Shown one piece after another: positions 1 to 8,129 of a stretch of 34,529 nt of DNA; positions within the stretch are counted from its first letter, which is position 1, and the number at the start of each line of letters is the position of its first letter. The stretch is from Chromatiales bacterium (GTDB lineage: Bacteria > Pseudomonadota > Gammaproteobacteria > Granulosicoccales > Granulosicoccaceae). Made by a program: the position numbers and the translations under genes. Location of the stretch: positions 4,691-39,219 of the forward strand of contig JAHDHK010000015.1 in the NCBI GenBank assembly GCA_020631335.1, in the 5' to 3' direction. The notes under the pieces are model-generated. The model did not search any database and had not been told where the DNA came from. It saw only the letters and a list, made by a program, of their open reading frames with translations.

Positions 1-442
1 CACAAATGAAAACGGAGATAACATCCGGGGTGTTGATTGAAATAAGCGCAAATATTTTTGCGAGTATTGTCAGGATCAAGGCAACACTGCCATAGGTGCC
101 TATGCGACTGTCGCGCATGATGGCAAGCTTTTTTTCTATCTCGAATGCACCACCAATGCCGTCAGCTGAATCGGCAACACCATCTTCGTGGAATGCACCG
201 GTGATGATGATGGTCAGTGCGATTGCTGAAACAGCAGCCAGTTGCGTTGTCCAGAGCATAGCGGTTAGCAGGTACACCACACCCGCCATCAAGCCGACTA
301 CCACACCGACTACTGGAAAATACGCAGTGCTGTTCGCCAGTGCCTGTTCCGACCATTCGATGGTTTTCGGCACCGGCAGGCGGGTCAGGAACATCTGTGC
401 TGTCCAATAGCGATTAAGGTGTTCCGGTAAGCGCTTTAGCAC
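1..442 (-). CDS. cobS: adenosylcobinamide-GDP ribazoletransferase CobS, 3' end outside the window
   Basis: Cobalamin synthase joins adenosylcobinamide-GDP to alpha-ribazole(-phosphate), the last step of the nucleotide-loop pathway, in the inner membrane. Only about the first 147 residues are in the window; the gene continues past base 1. The reverse-strand translation shows the family N-terminal signature FLTRLPVP, then hydrophobic segments, then FHEDGVADSADGIGG, the acidic motif expected to bind Mg2+ and substrate, and MRDSRIGTYG after it. The start is taken as GTG at 442-440, directly after the cobT stop (446-444), so the two genes should be translationally coupled. No ATG fits better. The family identity is clear; the exact start is less certain. 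Confidence 0.93.
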   Translation of the reverse strand, partial: MLKRLPEHLNRYWTAQMFLTRLPVPKTIEWSEQALANSTAYFPVVGVVVGLMAGVVYLLTAMLWTTQLAAVSAIALTIIITGAFHEDGVADSADGIGGAFEIEKKLAIMRDSRIGTYGSVALILTILAKIFALISINTPDVISVFIC

Positions 443-443
443 G

Positions 444-1463
444 CTAGTTTTTCTCCTGTGCGACACCCGCACTTTCAAAAGTAGCCATATCATTGAGAAT
501 GGCTACCGCGCTGCGTATTAACGGTACGGCCAAAGCGGCACCGGAGCCTTCTCCCAGCCGCATATCCAGTGTTAACAGCGGTGTTACTTTAAGGTGGTTT
601 AATGCGATTAAGTGACCTGGCTCAGCAGATTGATGTGCAAATATCAGATGCGGTTTAACGCTGTCATCGATGCTTACTGCACATAACGCGGCTGCGGTGG
701 TGATATATCCATCGACCACGAGAATGGTTTTTGATTCGGTGCACTGAAGCATAGCGCCGCAAAGCGCTGCTATTTCAAAGCCACCCATGCAACGTAATAC
801 GTCAGCAGCCTCGCGCGACGGATAGAGTTGCAGGAGCTGTTCGACCACTTGTTGTTTATGTTGCAGTCCTTCATCGTCCAGGCCTGTACCGCGGCCGGTG
901 CTCATCGCACCTGATGTATTGCATAGCGCGGCGACAATGGCAGCGGCAGCGGTGGTGTTGCCAATGCCCATTTCCCCTACTGTAATCAGACTAATTCCCT
1001 GCTCCTGCGCACGTGTGACGGCGTCTCTCCCTGCTTGTATCGCCATGAGATATTGTGCATCTGTCATTGCCGGTGCCTGCAGCATATTGGCTGTGCCGTC
1101 GGCAATTTTCGCATCGACAGTACCTGGCACCGGTTCTCCGATAACACCGGTGTTGATTACTTCAAGGTCTATCTGATTCGAGTGACATATAGCGTTTATT
1201 GCCGCCCCTCCGGCAGCAAAATTAAGCAGCATCTGACGGGTAACTTCCTGCGGATAGGCACTGACGCCGCTGGCGGTTATCCCGTGATCTGCTGCAAAGA
1301 TGAGTGCTCGAGCCAGGCTGGCATCCGGCGTCAGTGATTGCTGAATAGCGCTAACCTGCGCGGCAATGGATTCCAGTTGACCGAGCGAGCGGGGTGGCTT
1401 TGTTTTTTGATCAAGTACTTGCATTGCCTGCTGAAAATGCTGATCGAAGAGTTTGATTCGCAT
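444..1463 (-). CDS. cobT: nicotinate-nucleotide--dimethylbenzimidazole phosphoribosyltransferase CobT
   Basis: CobT makes alpha-ribazole-5'-phosphate from nicotinate mononucleotide and a lower-ligand base such as dimethylbenzimidazole. The 339-residue length is normal for the family. Visible hallmarks are the glycine-rich VGEMGIGNTTAAAAI segment and, near the C-terminus, LGEGSGAAL, whose glutamate (about E305) aligns with the catalytic Glu of Salmonella CobT. The ATG at 1463-1461 gives a standard N-terminus; no clear Shine-Dalgarno sequence precedes it. It is followed at once by cobS on the same strand. cobU, the kinase/guanylyltransferase of the same pathway, lies about 15 kb away at 16541-17092. 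Confidence 0.96.
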   Translation of the reverse strand: MRIKLFDQHFQQAMQVLDQKTKPPRSLGQLESIAAQVSAIQQSLTPDASLARALIFAADHGITASGVSAYPQEVTRQMLLNFAAGGAAINAICHSNQIDLEVINTGVIGEPVPGTVDAKIADGTANMLQAPAMTDAQYLMAIQAGRDAVTRAQEQGISLITVGEMGIGNTTAAAAIVAALCNTSGAMSTGRGTGLDDEGLQHKQQVVEQLLQLYPSREAADVLRCMGGFEIAALCGAMLQCTESKTILVVDGYITTAAALCAVSIDDSVKPHLIFAHQSAEPGHLIALNHLKVTPLLTLDMRLGEGSGAALAVPLIRSAVAILNDMATFESAGVAQEKN

Positions 1464-1689
1464 GCGGATACCCGGTCGTTTTGAGGGCGCATAATAGAGC
1501 GGTTATCTGCTTTGGGGAACTGTTTGTCACAATGCCTCGCCGTTTATGTGGTGAGGCCGGGCAGGCGGTGAACATTATGCGATTGCATGATTGTGCGCGA
1601 TTGTCGCAAATACGTTTTGCGTCGATAAAAAAACGCGAATGGGTCGCGGTATTTAACTTGCCAGAACCAGCGGTTTGGTCCACACTCCG
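1464..1689. other. divergent intergenic region, cobT to riboswitch
   Basis: No supported gene. Bases 1534-1557 form a hairpin with 8-bp arms (one G-T pair; gcctcgcc / ggtgaggc, 8-nt loop). It lacks a T-tract in either direction, so it is not an obvious intrinsic terminator. Promoters for cobT (minus) and for the riboswitch transcript (plus) must lie here, but I could not pick convincing -35/-10 pairs. Short open frames here and across the riboswitch have no family resemblance. Confidence 0.5.
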
Positions 1690-1910
1690 CGACTCGTCGG
1701 TCCATGAAGGACAGCCACCTGTGTCAGGAGGCTGTGGGGAACGGGGTAATGCGCCAGCACAGTGTTTCGTGTCGTTCGCAAATGCCCAGACTGCCCTCGC
1801 AACTGTAGACGGAGAGTAACCATTCCCGGGAGTATTCCCAGCCACTGGCGCAAGCCGGGAAGGCGGATTGGAAGCGTTGACCCGTGAGTCAGGATATCCA
1901 CCGATGACGT
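1690..1910 (+). promoter_or_regulatory. adenosylcobalamin riboswitch
   Basis: The conserved cobalamin aptamer blocks occur in order on the plus strand. A stem acagcc/ggctgt near 1711-1736 is followed by ggggaacggggtaatgc (GGGAA..GGT block, about 1736-1752). Next come ctgccctcgcaactgtagac (core, about 1791-1810), cactgg...gggaaggcg (about 1843-1865) and the B12-box-like gagtcaggatatcc (1886-1899). Outer pairing between about 1694-1700 (cgtcggt) and 1901-1910 (ccgatgacg) could form P1; the boundaries are approximate. Between the aptamer and the receptor start, ggtgct (about 1930) can pair with agcacc (about 1970), a candidate expression platform. The element should repress the TonB receptor operon when cobalamin is plentiful. 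Confidence 0.92.
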
Positions 1911-1996
1911 TCTTGTTCTTGCCTTGCGAGGTGCTCGGCGGAGTCGTGGTTTATCCCTTCTCTTGACGCAGCACCCCGCTCATAGAACTTTGCCGA

Positions 1997-4051
1997 GTGG
2001 GCTTTGCTTTGAAAACAGCTGTACGATTAAACAGAAGGGTGACCGCTGGTATCACGCTGTTAGGGTGTGTGTCTGGCGGCTTTGCGTCCGCTGAAGACCT
2101 CGGTCCTATCCAAATCGTCGCGCCGGTAGAAAACTCGGACAGCCCGTTTCAGCTTGGCGATGTACCTCAGGGTGAATTTACCGGCGTTTATGACGTTATT
2201 GAACGCGAAGAACTTCAGCAGCAAGGGGCCTCGCTGGCTGAGATCGTCGCACAAAGTGCTGGCGTGCAGTTCAAGCAAAGCGGTGGCGTGGGCAGCTTTT
2301 CCACGGTGTCGCTCAGAGGGTCAACAGCCGAGCAGGTCAATGTTTACCTTGATGGCGTTCTGCTGAACGAGGCTGCCGGTGGCGGCGTTAATCTCAGTCA
2401 TATCGAACTGATGCAGGCTGATCGCGTGGAGGTTTATCGCGGTGCGGTGCCGGCGCAACTGGGCAACAGCGCTATCGGCGGTGCCGTCAATATTACTTCC
2501 AATCGGGCCACAGCCAGGCCATCAACGCGTTTGCTGGCCGGTTTCGGGTCATTCGGTTCAACTAAATTCTCCGCATCCTATGCGGGGCCGGTGGCTTTGA
2601 TAGATGAGCGACTGCTCGATCAACAGCGATTGGTCGCCTCCTTTACCCATCGCAAAAGTGACAATAACTTTGGGTTCATCAATGATAACGGTACGGAACT
2701 GAATTCGGATGATGATACCGAGCAAAAACGAAATAACGCTGCAGTTGAAAGCACCTCGGGGTTTTTAAAGGCCGGGTTTGCGATTGATGCTAACAGTCGT
2801 TTTGAACAGGCTCTTCAAATTGACCGGCATATTCAGGGGGTGGCGGACTGGCGCAACTCCGAACAGGGCAATGCCGCGCTCGAAACCGACTCTATGCAGT
2901 GGCGTGCAGCGTTTACCCGACAAGGCGGGCCGGGTGTTTGGGGGGCGAAATGGGGCATGCACTATGGATTGAAAGAGGAGTTGTTCGATGATCGTCGCGG
3001 CTCGGTCGGGCTGGGTTTGCAAAGAACCGTATCTGATACCCGGGTGCTGGGCGGGAGCGGTTATCTTGAAAAAGTGGAAGAGGGGAGGTCACTGTCTCTG
3101 AGCGTAAAAGGGCGGTACGAAACACTGGATACACAAAATCTGTTACGCAGTAATACCCTCACCACCGCGCAACGCACCCGGGCTGATGTCAACCTGCAAT
3201 GGAATCGTTTCTATGCAGGCGGGGATAGTCTGTTGTCAGTTGGTTTTTTCGGATTTGTCGTTAACGATGAATATGATAATGCAGATACAACAGTCGACAG
3301 AGATCGCTACTCCACGCAGTCACTGTTGCCGAAAATCGGTGTTAATCATAACCTCGGATCAATGGCTGGCGGCACAGCAAAGCTGATCGGCAATGCATCG
3401 CTGCAGAAACGCGTGCCTTCATTTTTTGAACTGTTTGGTAGTCAGGGATTCTTTGAAGGTAATCCAGCGCTCAGTACCGAAACGTCGCGCAATGTTGATG
3501 TAGGTGTTGAATGGATGTCAGATGCATCGGCATCCCTGGATACAACGATACAACTCGTGTGGTTTTATCATCGCAAGGAAGATCTGATCTCTCGAGTGTA
3601 CGATGCTCGCGGTGTGGGACGTTCTGAAAATATATCTGCGGCCATTGGATCCGGGCTGGAGTTTAATAGCGTGACCGGGTTTGGTAACGGATTTGAAATA
3701 GATACCAGCCTGACCTTGCAGGATTCCGAGAATCGCTCGCAGATCCGCGGGTTTCGAGGTAAGCAGCTACCCGGCGAAGCAGCGATTGACGGTGCGTTAA
3801 GTCTGCGCTGGAAAAACCCCCGGTGGAAAATTGAGTACAGCTTCAGATTGAATGAAGATCGTTATTACGACAGCGCGAACCTGTTGCGAGCAGCTGATCA
3901 GAAAATTCACAGTGCCTCGCTGGACAGATACTTCCGCCATTGGCGATTGTCTTTTGAGCTTAATAACATTGGCAACCATAACTACGAAGACTTTAACGGG
4001 TACCCCAAGCCGGGCCGCTCCGGTTTTGTCAGCGTCACCTACCAACCCTGA
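1997..4051 (+). CDS. btuB: TonB-dependent outer-membrane receptor, BtuB-like cobalamin transporter
   Basis: A 684-residue outer-membrane gated beta-barrel that should bring cobalamin into the periplasm using TonB energy. The N-terminus has a signal peptide (Lys/Arg, hydrophobic stretch, cleavage near FASA/ED). A TonB-box-like IQIVAP sits around residues 38-43. The plug domain (about 55-170) shows SLRGSTAEQVNVYLDGV and VEVYRGAVPAQLGNSAIGG. The rest is barrel strands, including the late motif NASLQKRVPSFFELFG. Substrate is inferred from the riboswitch directly upstream and btuFCD downstream. The GTG at 1997 lacks a good ribosome site; TTG 2009 in the same frame is an alternative. The C-terminus ends VSVTYQP rather than in the usual terminal aromatic residue. 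Confidence 0.88.
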   Translation: MGFALKTAVRLNRRVTAGITLLGCVSGGFASAEDLGPIQIVAPVENSDSPFQLGDVPQGEFTGVYDVIEREELQQQGASLAEIVAQSAGVQFKQSGGVGSFSTVSLRGSTAEQVNVYLDGVLLNEAAGGGVNLSHIELMQADRVEVYRGAVPAQLGNSAIGGAVNITSNRATARPSTRLLAGFGSFGSTKFSASYAGPVALIDERLLDQQRLVASFTHRKSDNNFGFINDNGTELNSDDDTEQKRNNAAVESTSGFLKAGFAIDANSRFEQALQIDRHIQGVADWRNSEQGNAALETDSMQWRAAFTRQGGPGVWGAKWGMHYGLKEELFDDRRGSVGLGLQRTVSDTRVLGGSGYLEKVEEGRSLSLSVKGRYETLDTQNLLRSNTLTTAQRTRADVNLQWNRFYAGGDSLLSVGFFGFVVNDEYDNADTTVDRDRYSTQSLLPKIGVNHNLGSMAGGTAKLIGNASLQKRVPSFFELFGSQGFFEGNPALSTETSRNVDVGVEWMSDASASLDTTIQLVWFYHRKEDLISRVYDARGVGRSENISAAIGSGLEFNSVTGFGNGFEIDTSLTLQDSENRSQIRGFRGKQLPGEAAIDGALSLRWKNPRWKIEYSFRLNEDRYYDSANLLRAADQKIHSASLDRYFRHWRLSFELNNIGNHNYEDFNGYPKPGRSGFVSVTYQP

Positions 4052-4068
4052 AAAAAGAGAGAGCTATT

Positions 4069-5361
4069 TTGAAAATACTGAATAAATGCGGTGCTAGATG
4101 GTGGCTTGTACCGTTAATGGTTGCCTCGCTTGCTATCGCCGGTTGTAGTAGTGATAGTGACTCGACCACAAACGATACCGATGGTGCCGGCGATGGTTCC
4201 GGTAATGGCGGTGACGTCGACGATTCCGGTGATGGTGGTAATGGCGATGGTTCTGGTGGTAATGGCGATAGCGGTAACGGCGATGGAAGCGATACTACCG
4301 CTGCCAAAGTGCTGGTTACAGCGATTGCCAGTGACTTCAGTTCTGCCGGTGTCGAGATTTACAACACGACCGAACCCTATGATGGCCAAACCGGGTTAAA
4401 CCCGGGTGTGTCAGATACTATTGTCCGATCGTACGAAGATAGCTACTACGTTATTCGACGTTTTCAATCAGACAGTATTGCCGCCTATGCTACCAGCGAT
4501 CCCTCCTCTGTGATATTTCAGTCATCCACCAACGATGGTGGCAGTGATGAGTCGAGTAATCCGCACGATCTTGTTTTCGTTAATGACCAGAAAGCTTATT
4601 TGTTGCGTTATGGCAGTGGCAAAATATGGGTGGTCAATCCGTCAGCAACCGATGCGTCACAATTTAAAACCGGTGAGATCGACATTAGCGCTTATGACGC
4701 CGACGGTATTCCAGAAGCTACCCGCGGTGTCGTAGTGGGTGGCAAGTTGTTTGTGTTCATGCAGCGGCTCGATGCGTTCGCACCGACCTCCCCCGGTGTG
4801 GTAGCCGTGTTTGATACCACTAACGATGCCGAGATAGATACCGGATCCAGCGGTGATTTTAAAGGGATCGAGTTGCCTGCGTTCAACCCGTGGGAAATTT
4901 CTCTTGATGAGGCGACGAATACTATCTTCGTTGCTGCAGCCGGTGATTTCGGTGCCTTCGACGGTTCCAGGCCTGCGGCATTCACAGGCGGTATCCTCAC
5001 TGTGGATACAGACGATTACAGCACCAGTCAGCTGATCGACGATACCGAAGAAACCGGTCGTATGATGGGGGTTGAGGTGATTGATGCATCGACTGCATTC
5101 TTAGTCGCTCAGGCAGGCTTTGGCAGTTCCAGTGTTCAGAAGTTTGATCCGAACACGGGCGCTGTTTCTGATACCGGCTTTGGTGGAATCACCGGCGTGG
5201 ATGTTCGGGACATTGCCAAAGGGCCTGCCGGAAACCTGTGGGTGGGGATTGGCAGTACCGATGACCCGCGAATCGTAGTGCTTGATCCTGCGACCGGCAC
5301 ACAGGTAGGGAGTGATATAAAAACTCAGCTGATGCCTGCCGGCATCACTTTTTTACAGTAA
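4069..5361 (+). CDS. propeller-like lipoprotein between btuB and btuF; candidate surface cobalamin binder
   Basis: A 430-residue lipoprotein. The TTG at 4069 follows aaaaaagagagag. The signal peptide ends in lipobox IAGC with Cys26 as the lipidation site. Residues about 28-76 are an Asp/Gly/Asn/Ser-rich linker, typical of surface lipoproteins. The remainder (about 80-430) has repeated short beta segments of the type 'GKLFVFMQRL', 'GKIWVVNP', 'NLWVGIGS', 'RIVVLDP', which reads as a YncE-like beta-propeller. It lies 17 bp after the btuB-like gene, so it shares the riboswitch-controlled transcript, and it is followed by an intrinsic terminator. By analogy with Bacteroides BtuG (a propeller lipoprotein capping BtuB), it may bind corrinoid at the surface. 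That role is inference; I recognise no named family. Confidence 0.72.
   Translation: MKILNKCGARWWLVPLMVASLAIAGCSSDSDSTTNDTDGAGDGSGNGGDVDDSGDGGNGDGSGGNGDSGNGDGSDTTAAKVLVTAIASDFSSAGVEIYNTTEPYDGQTGLNPGVSDTIVRSYEDSYYVIRRFQSDSIAAYATSDPSSVIFQSSTNDGGSDESSNPHDLVFVNDQKAYLLRYGSGKIWVVNPSATDASQFKTGEIDISAYDADGIPEATRGVVVGGKLFVFMQRLDAFAPTSPGVVAVFDTTNDAEIDTGSSGDFKGIELPAFNPWEISLDEATNTIFVAAAGDFGAFDGSRPAAFTGGILTVDTDDYSTSQLIDDTEETGRMMGVEVIDASTAFLVAQAGFGSSSVQKFDPNTGAVSDTGFGGITGVDVRDIAKGPAGNLWVGIGSTDDPRIVVLDPATGTQVGSDIKTQLMPAGITFLQ
4159..4299 (+). repeat. low-complexity Gly/Asp/Asn/Ser-coding tract
   Basis: Degenerate ggtgatggtaatggc-like units encode the flexible linker behind the lipidated cysteine of the lipoprotein. 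The repeats are imperfect and stay in frame, so they are a coding feature, not a CRISPR array or mobile repeat. Confidence 0.75.
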
Positions 5362-5374
5362 GTATTATTCATCT

Positions 5375-5403
5375 GACGCAGCAGTTTTGTGCTGCGTCTT
5401 TTT
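5375..5403 (+). terminator. intrinsic terminator after the propeller lipoprotein
   Basis: A perfect 9-bp stem (gacgcagca 5375-5383 / tgctgcgtc 5390-5398) with loop gttttg is followed directly by five T. It starts 13 bp after the lipoprotein stop and ends 4 bp before the likely btuF start, so it separates btuB/lipoprotein from btuFCD or works as a partial attenuator. Confidence 0.88.
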
Positions 5404-5407
5404 GACT

Positions 5408-6241
5408 GTGAAACTGGTTAAGTCAGGTGTGTTTGTGGTATCGCTGATGGTGGCGTCAGCGATCCAGGCGGGGCTGCCGAAAGTCGCGTCTATCAATCTG
5501 TGTGCAGATCAGCTGGTGCTGCTGTTAGCTGATGCAGATCAGATTGTATCGCTGACCAATTTATCGCATGAGACCGCCGGCTCTTACTTCTTTGAGCAGG
5601 CCCGTCGTTACCCGACCAACAAGGGCGGCTCGGAAGTCATACTGAGTCTTGCGCCTGATGTGGTGATTGCCGGGCAGTACACAACCGTGCATTCGGTGAA
5701 GCTGTTGCGGGAAATCGGGCTGGATGTAAAAACCATTTCGATTGTGAATGATTTCGATGCCCTGTTTGAAAACATGCGGCAGATTGCCGGCTGGATTCAC
5801 CAGGTGGAAAGGGCTGAGAAGATCATTGCGGATCTTAAGCAGCGCATTGCTTTAATAAAGCCGGCCTCCCAAAACAGACCGGTGGCTGCAGTGTTTGATC
5901 CTAACGGGTATACCTCGGGCGGGGCTACACTTAAGGGCAAAATGATGGAGATGGCAGGCTTTACCAACGCCGCAACGCTTGCCGGTATTGAACATTATGG
6001 CCAACTCACGCTGGAGCAGATTATTCACCTGGCTCCGGATGCGTTGATTGACTCCCCTTACAGCCCCGGCACCTATTCACGAGGCCAGTTGATCAGCCGT
6101 CACCCGGCGTTGATGCAATCGGGGGTAGATCCGCATGTTATTTCTTTTCCCAGTCGGATGACTGTGTGCGCCGGGCCCTGGACGGTTGATGTGCTTGAAC
6201 GACTGCAGGCAGAACGAATGCGATTGCAGGAGTCACCGTGA
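5408..6241 (+). CDS. btuF: cobalamin ABC transporter periplasmic substrate-binding protein BtuF
   Basis: A periplasmic binding protein of the BtuF/FhuD helical-backbone class (about 277 residues), which hands corrinoid to BtuCD. The signal peptide (KLVKSG, hydrophobic run, cleavage near AIQA/G) precedes KVASINLCADQLVLLLAD, the characteristic first strand-helix unit. Later segments such as LAPDVVIAG and LAPDALIDSPYSPG fit both lobes. An in-frame TTG at 5387 would lie inside the terminator loop, so GTG at 5408 is preferred. No Shine-Dalgarno sequence is visible before it. The stop overlaps the btuC start (gtgatg). Function rests on context as well as sequence; siderophore or heme binders look similar. 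Confidence 0.87.
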   Translation: MKLVKSGVFVVSLMVASAIQAGLPKVASINLCADQLVLLLADADQIVSLTNLSHETAGSYFFEQARRYPTNKGGSEVILSLAPDVVIAGQYTTVHSVKLLREIGLDVKTISIVNDFDALFENMRQIAGWIHQVERAEKIIADLKQRIALIKPASQNRPVAAVFDPNGYTSGGATLKGKMMEMAGFTNAATLAGIEHYGQLTLEQIIHLAPDALIDSPYSPGTYSRGQLISRHPALMQSGVDPHVISFPSRMTVCAGPWTVDVLERLQAERMRLQESP

Positions 6242-7233
6242 TGGCTTCGGATCGATACATGTACTACTGGCTGACAACGGTTGTGCTGGTACTGTTTGTG
6301 GCATCGCTTGCTATCGGTCGCGAACCCTTGCCGCTGTTGGCAGCCACTGTGGCCTGGTGGCAGGGCAGTGATTCGGTACACGCCATTATTCTCTCGCAAA
6401 TACGCCTGCCCAGAGCATTGATCGCGCTGGTGGCAGGAGCCAGTCTCGGGCTGTGCGGGGCGGCGATGCAGGGACTGTTACGAAACCCGCTGGCCAGTCC
6501 CGGCCTGGTAGGGTCGGCCAGCGGTGCGGCGTTTTTTGCGGTATTTGTTTTGTATTTCGGGGTCAGTGCGACACTGCCGTGGATACTGCCGGTTGCAGCA
6601 ATGTGTGGTGCGTTACTGGCAACGGTCGTGGTGTATTTAATGGCCGGACGCAATGCATCAATCACTACACTGATACTTGCCGGTGTGGCAGTTAACGCGC
6701 TGGCAACGGCGGGAATGTCTTTGTTATTAAATCTTGCGCCCAGTCCGTTTGCAGTTAGAGAGCTGGTGCTTTGGACGCTGGGTGATATTACTGATCGCAG
6801 CCTCGGTGATCTGTGGCTCATGCTGCCGACTACCGTGCTCGGCTGGTTGATGTTGGCAGGTGTCGGCGGACAGCTGGATACACTGACACTGGGTGAACGT
6901 ACTGCACAGAGCATGGGTATTCGACCACAGTGGCTGCGATGGCGGGTGTTTATTGCGGTTAGCTTTGCGGTGGGGGCGGCGGTGGCAACGGTGGGTATGA
7001 TTGGCTTTATCGGTCTGGTAGTGCCGCACCTGCTGCGACCATACGTGGGCTTTCAACCCGGTCGATTACTGCCGGCCAGCGCCCTCGGCGGCGCAGCCAT
7101 GTTACTGGCTGCAGATATCGGTGTACGTATTATACCGACCGACACACCGCTGAAGGTCGGAGTACTCACGGCACTGGTAGGGGCGCCGTTTTTCCTCAGG
7201 CTTATCGTGCAGAGCCGGCGGGAGTATATGTAG
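6241..7233 (+). CDS. btuC: cobalamin ABC transporter permease BtuC
   Basis: A 330-residue FecCD/BtuC-family inner-membrane permease with about ten hydrophobic segments. Family motifs are visible: IRLPRALIALVAGASLGLCGAAMQGLLRNPLASPGLVG near the N-terminus (here in pieces: IRLPRALIAL, AMQGLLRNPLASP) and GMIGFIGLVVPHLLRP near residue 260, the loop that contacts the ATPase. The start is ATG 6241, overlapping the btuF TGA by one base; GTG 6238 adds one Met. The stop is immediately followed by the btuD ATG. It forms the transmembrane channel of the BtuFCD importer. Confidence 0.92.
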   Translation: MASDRYMYYWLTTVVLVLFVASLAIGREPLPLLAATVAWWQGSDSVHAIILSQIRLPRALIALVAGASLGLCGAAMQGLLRNPLASPGLVGSASGAAFFAVFVLYFGVSATLPWILPVAAMCGALLATVVVYLMAGRNASITTLILAGVAVNALATAGMSLLLNLAPSPFAVRELVLWTLGDITDRSLGDLWLMLPTTVLGWLMLAGVGGQLDTLTLGERTAQSMGIRPQWLRWRVFIAVSFAVGAAVATVGMIGFIGLVVPHLLRPYVGFQPGRLLPASALGGAAMLLAADIGVRIIPTDTPLKVGVLTALVGAPFFLRLIVQSRREYM

Positions 7234-8049
7234 ATGTTGCAGGCGCAGGGTATTCATATCAGCCGGGGCGGACGCAAGCTGATCAACGACGTTTCTCTGG
7301 ACTTATCAGCGGGCAAGCTGGTCGGGCTGATCGGTCCCAACGGTGCCGGCACGTCGACGTTACTCGATGTGCCGGCCGGGTTGGTCAGGGCCGATGCGGG
7401 ATCAGTCTCGCTGCATAACAAAGACCTTCATCGTATTGCTGCCAGTGAACGGGGCAGAGTGCTGGCGTGGGTGGCACAGAGTGGACCGGTTAACTGGCCG
7501 CTAACCGTTGAACGTATTGTGACACTCGGGCGACGACCTCATCTGGGGACCTGGCAACAACCTTCGGGCGAGGACAAACGTGCAATAGATGCGGCCATTG
7601 CCGCCACCGATTGTGAGCATTTGCGCCGGCAGGATGCAACGACACTTTCCGGCGGTGAGCGTACACGCATGTTACTGGCGCGGGCACTGGCCGGTGAGCC
7701 GAAAGTGTTGCTTGCCGACGAACCGATTGCCGCACTTGATCTTAAGCATCAGTTGCAGACGATGGACGTGCTGCGGCGTTTTGCTGCAGACGATCGCGCC
7801 TGTCTGGTGGTACTGCACGATCTTTCACTGGCGGCCCGATATTGTGACAGTCTCTATCTGATGCATGAGGGGAGTATTGTTGCGCAGGGCGCTCCGGCTG
7901 AGGTGCTGACGGAACACCATCTGCGCAGTGTGTACGAAGTAGAGGTAGAGTCCGGGCAGGGTCAGGTGCCCTGGCTGGTGGCCGTTCGCCCGGCGGAAAA
8001 ATCCAGTGTTGTCAGCAGTTCTACCGGCGAAGATATCGCCGGGCGCTGA
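7234..8049 (+). CDS. btuD: cobalamin ABC transporter ATPase BtuD, altered Walker A
   Basis: A 271-residue ABC ATPase that should power BtuC. Q-loop (AWVAQ), signature (LSGGERTRMLLARAL), Walker B (VLLADEPIAALD) and H-loop (VVLHDLSLA) are all intact. The Walker A reads GPNGAGTST: the essential lysine is Thr40 (codon acg, 7351-7353). Seven residues on, an expected Leu/Met in the helix is Pro47 (ccg, 7372-7374). Either difference could be one base change from consensus. Loss of the Walker A Lys normally cripples ATP hydrolysis, so this copy may be impaired, unusual, or affected by sequence error. The ATG directly follows the btuC stop. No other ATPase of this type is in the window's B12 locus. 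Confidence 0.88.
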   Translation: MLQAQGIHISRGGRKLINDVSLDLSAGKLVGLIGPNGAGTSTLLDVPAGLVRADAGSVSLHNKDLHRIAASERGRVLAWVAQSGPVNWPLTVERIVTLGRRPHLGTWQQPSGEDKRAIDAAIAATDCEHLRRQDATTLSGGERTRMLLARALAGEPKVLLADEPIAALDLKHQLQTMDVLRRFAADDRACLVVLHDLSLAARYCDSLYLMHEGSIVAQGAPAEVLTEHHLRSVYEVEVESGQGQVPWLVAVRPAEKSSVVSSSTGEDIAGR

Positions 8050-8129
8050 CGTCCGGCTGGAGGTCGATATGCCCGTCAGTCGTTCAATACTGTGCAGTCG
8101 TCGCTGGCAGCACGTTGGCAACGGGGCGT

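Noticed and set aside
1481-1819. 112-codon plus-strand frame ending in the riboswitch core
   Set aside because: Overlaps the aptamer and shows no recognisable domain or ribosome site.
1411-1845. 144-codon minus-strand frame crossing the cobT start and the riboswitch
   Set aside because: It covers a conserved RNA aptamer and reads as low-similarity Arg/Pro/Ser-rich sequence; the aptamer explains the conservation.
4159-4299. Short repeated units considered as a CRISPR or tandem-repeat locus
   Set aside because: Units are degenerate, without spacers, and encode an in-frame lipoprotein linker.
6264-6914. 216-codon open frame on the minus strand opposite btuC
   Set aside because: Ser/Thr/Ala-rich antisense of a membrane gene with no family resemblance; btuC on the plus strand is certain.
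7234-8049. BtuD as a pseudogene
   Set aside because: The frame is complete and all other ATPase motifs are intact; only two residues are unusual, so it is kept as a gene with a caution.
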